64,000 bases of DNA from Saccharomycopsis fibuligera x Saccharomycopsis cf. fibuligera (taxonomy: Eukaryota > Ascomycota > Saccharomycetes > Ascoideales > Saccharomycopsidaceae), in NCBI GenBank assembly GCA_001936135.1, contig CP012810.1:3224001-3288000 (forward strand), read 5' to 3'. The notes beneath the pieces were generated by a model that ran no database searches, was not told the origin of the DNA, and saw only the letters and a list, made by a program, of their open reading frames with translations. This document shows positions 63,893 through 64,000 of this stretch, piece after piece. The stretch's first letter is position 1; every line of letters starts with the position of its first letter. Both the position numbers and the translations under genes were made by a program.

Positions 63893-64000
63893 TATTAGTT
63901 TAGCATTTACCACTAGGTATCATCATGAGCTTAAGATGAGAATAATGAGGAGTTTCAATTTTATTTCCATTTTGAAGTTCAGCTATATTCATATGTTTTA

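Overview
This window is yeast nuclear DNA, most likely from the CUG-Ser group of Saccharomycotina (the Candida/Lodderomyces/Debaryomyces side). The genes are compact, mostly intronless and close to their budding-yeast counterparts. The few introns are short, near the 5' end or in one multi-exon gene, and carry the exact TACTAAC branch point. Many proteins have long poly-Asn, poly-Gln, poly-His or Ser/Thr-rich tracts. In-frame CTG codons are very rare: by eye I found three in the roughly 1470 codons of SKI3, none in the stretches of QCR2 I scanned and none in the FPK1 kinase domain. The four CTGs found in FPK1 all fall in Ser/Thr/Asn-rich tails. Translations quoted here use the standard code, so a CTG 'Leu' may really be Ser. 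The species is not identified.

Layout. 1-9 kb: an alpha-arrestin-like gene, a tRNA-Asn and a large Zn2Cys6 transcription factor, separated by long AT-rich gaps. 10.8-15.7 kb: PSF3 (three exons), NOP8 and a five-exon cis-prenyltransferase of the RER2/SRT1 family. 16-24 kb: a 2 kb gap with short tandem repeats, a compositionally odd RING-H2 gene, and the flippase kinase gene FPK1. 24.5-32 kb is the densest part: SCD6, NAT3, a small membrane protein, RPB3, HIS6 and FAF1. 32-47 kb has four long minus-strand genes: SEC63, GDB1, an IFRD-family gene and SKI3. 47-53.5 kb: MLC2, PZF1 (TFIIIA), RPO26 and QCR2. 53.5-63 kb has only YFH7 between gaps of 3.4 and 4.8 kb. PRX1 lies at the right edge.

The genes are mostly core cell machinery: transcription (RPB3, RPO26, PZF1), ribosome assembly (NOP8, FAF1), mRNA decay and repression (SKI3, SCD6), replication (PSF3), protein and lipid handling in the ER (SEC63, RER2-like, FPK1), glycogen breakdown (GDB1), respiration and peroxide defence (QCR2, PRX1), cytokinesis (MLC2) and N-terminal acetylation (NAT3). 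There is no operon logic, but some divergent promoters join related functions. The best case is PZF1/RPO26, both used by RNA polymerase III.

I found no convincing complete mobile element, CRISPR array, rRNA or clearly novel multi-gene system. The most useful leads are the 56-bp tandem hairpin repeat that begins at the NAT3 stop codon, the consensus splice donor at the edge of a low-complexity insert in the prenyltransferase, the CTG-rich RING gene, and the two gene-free gaps near the right end.
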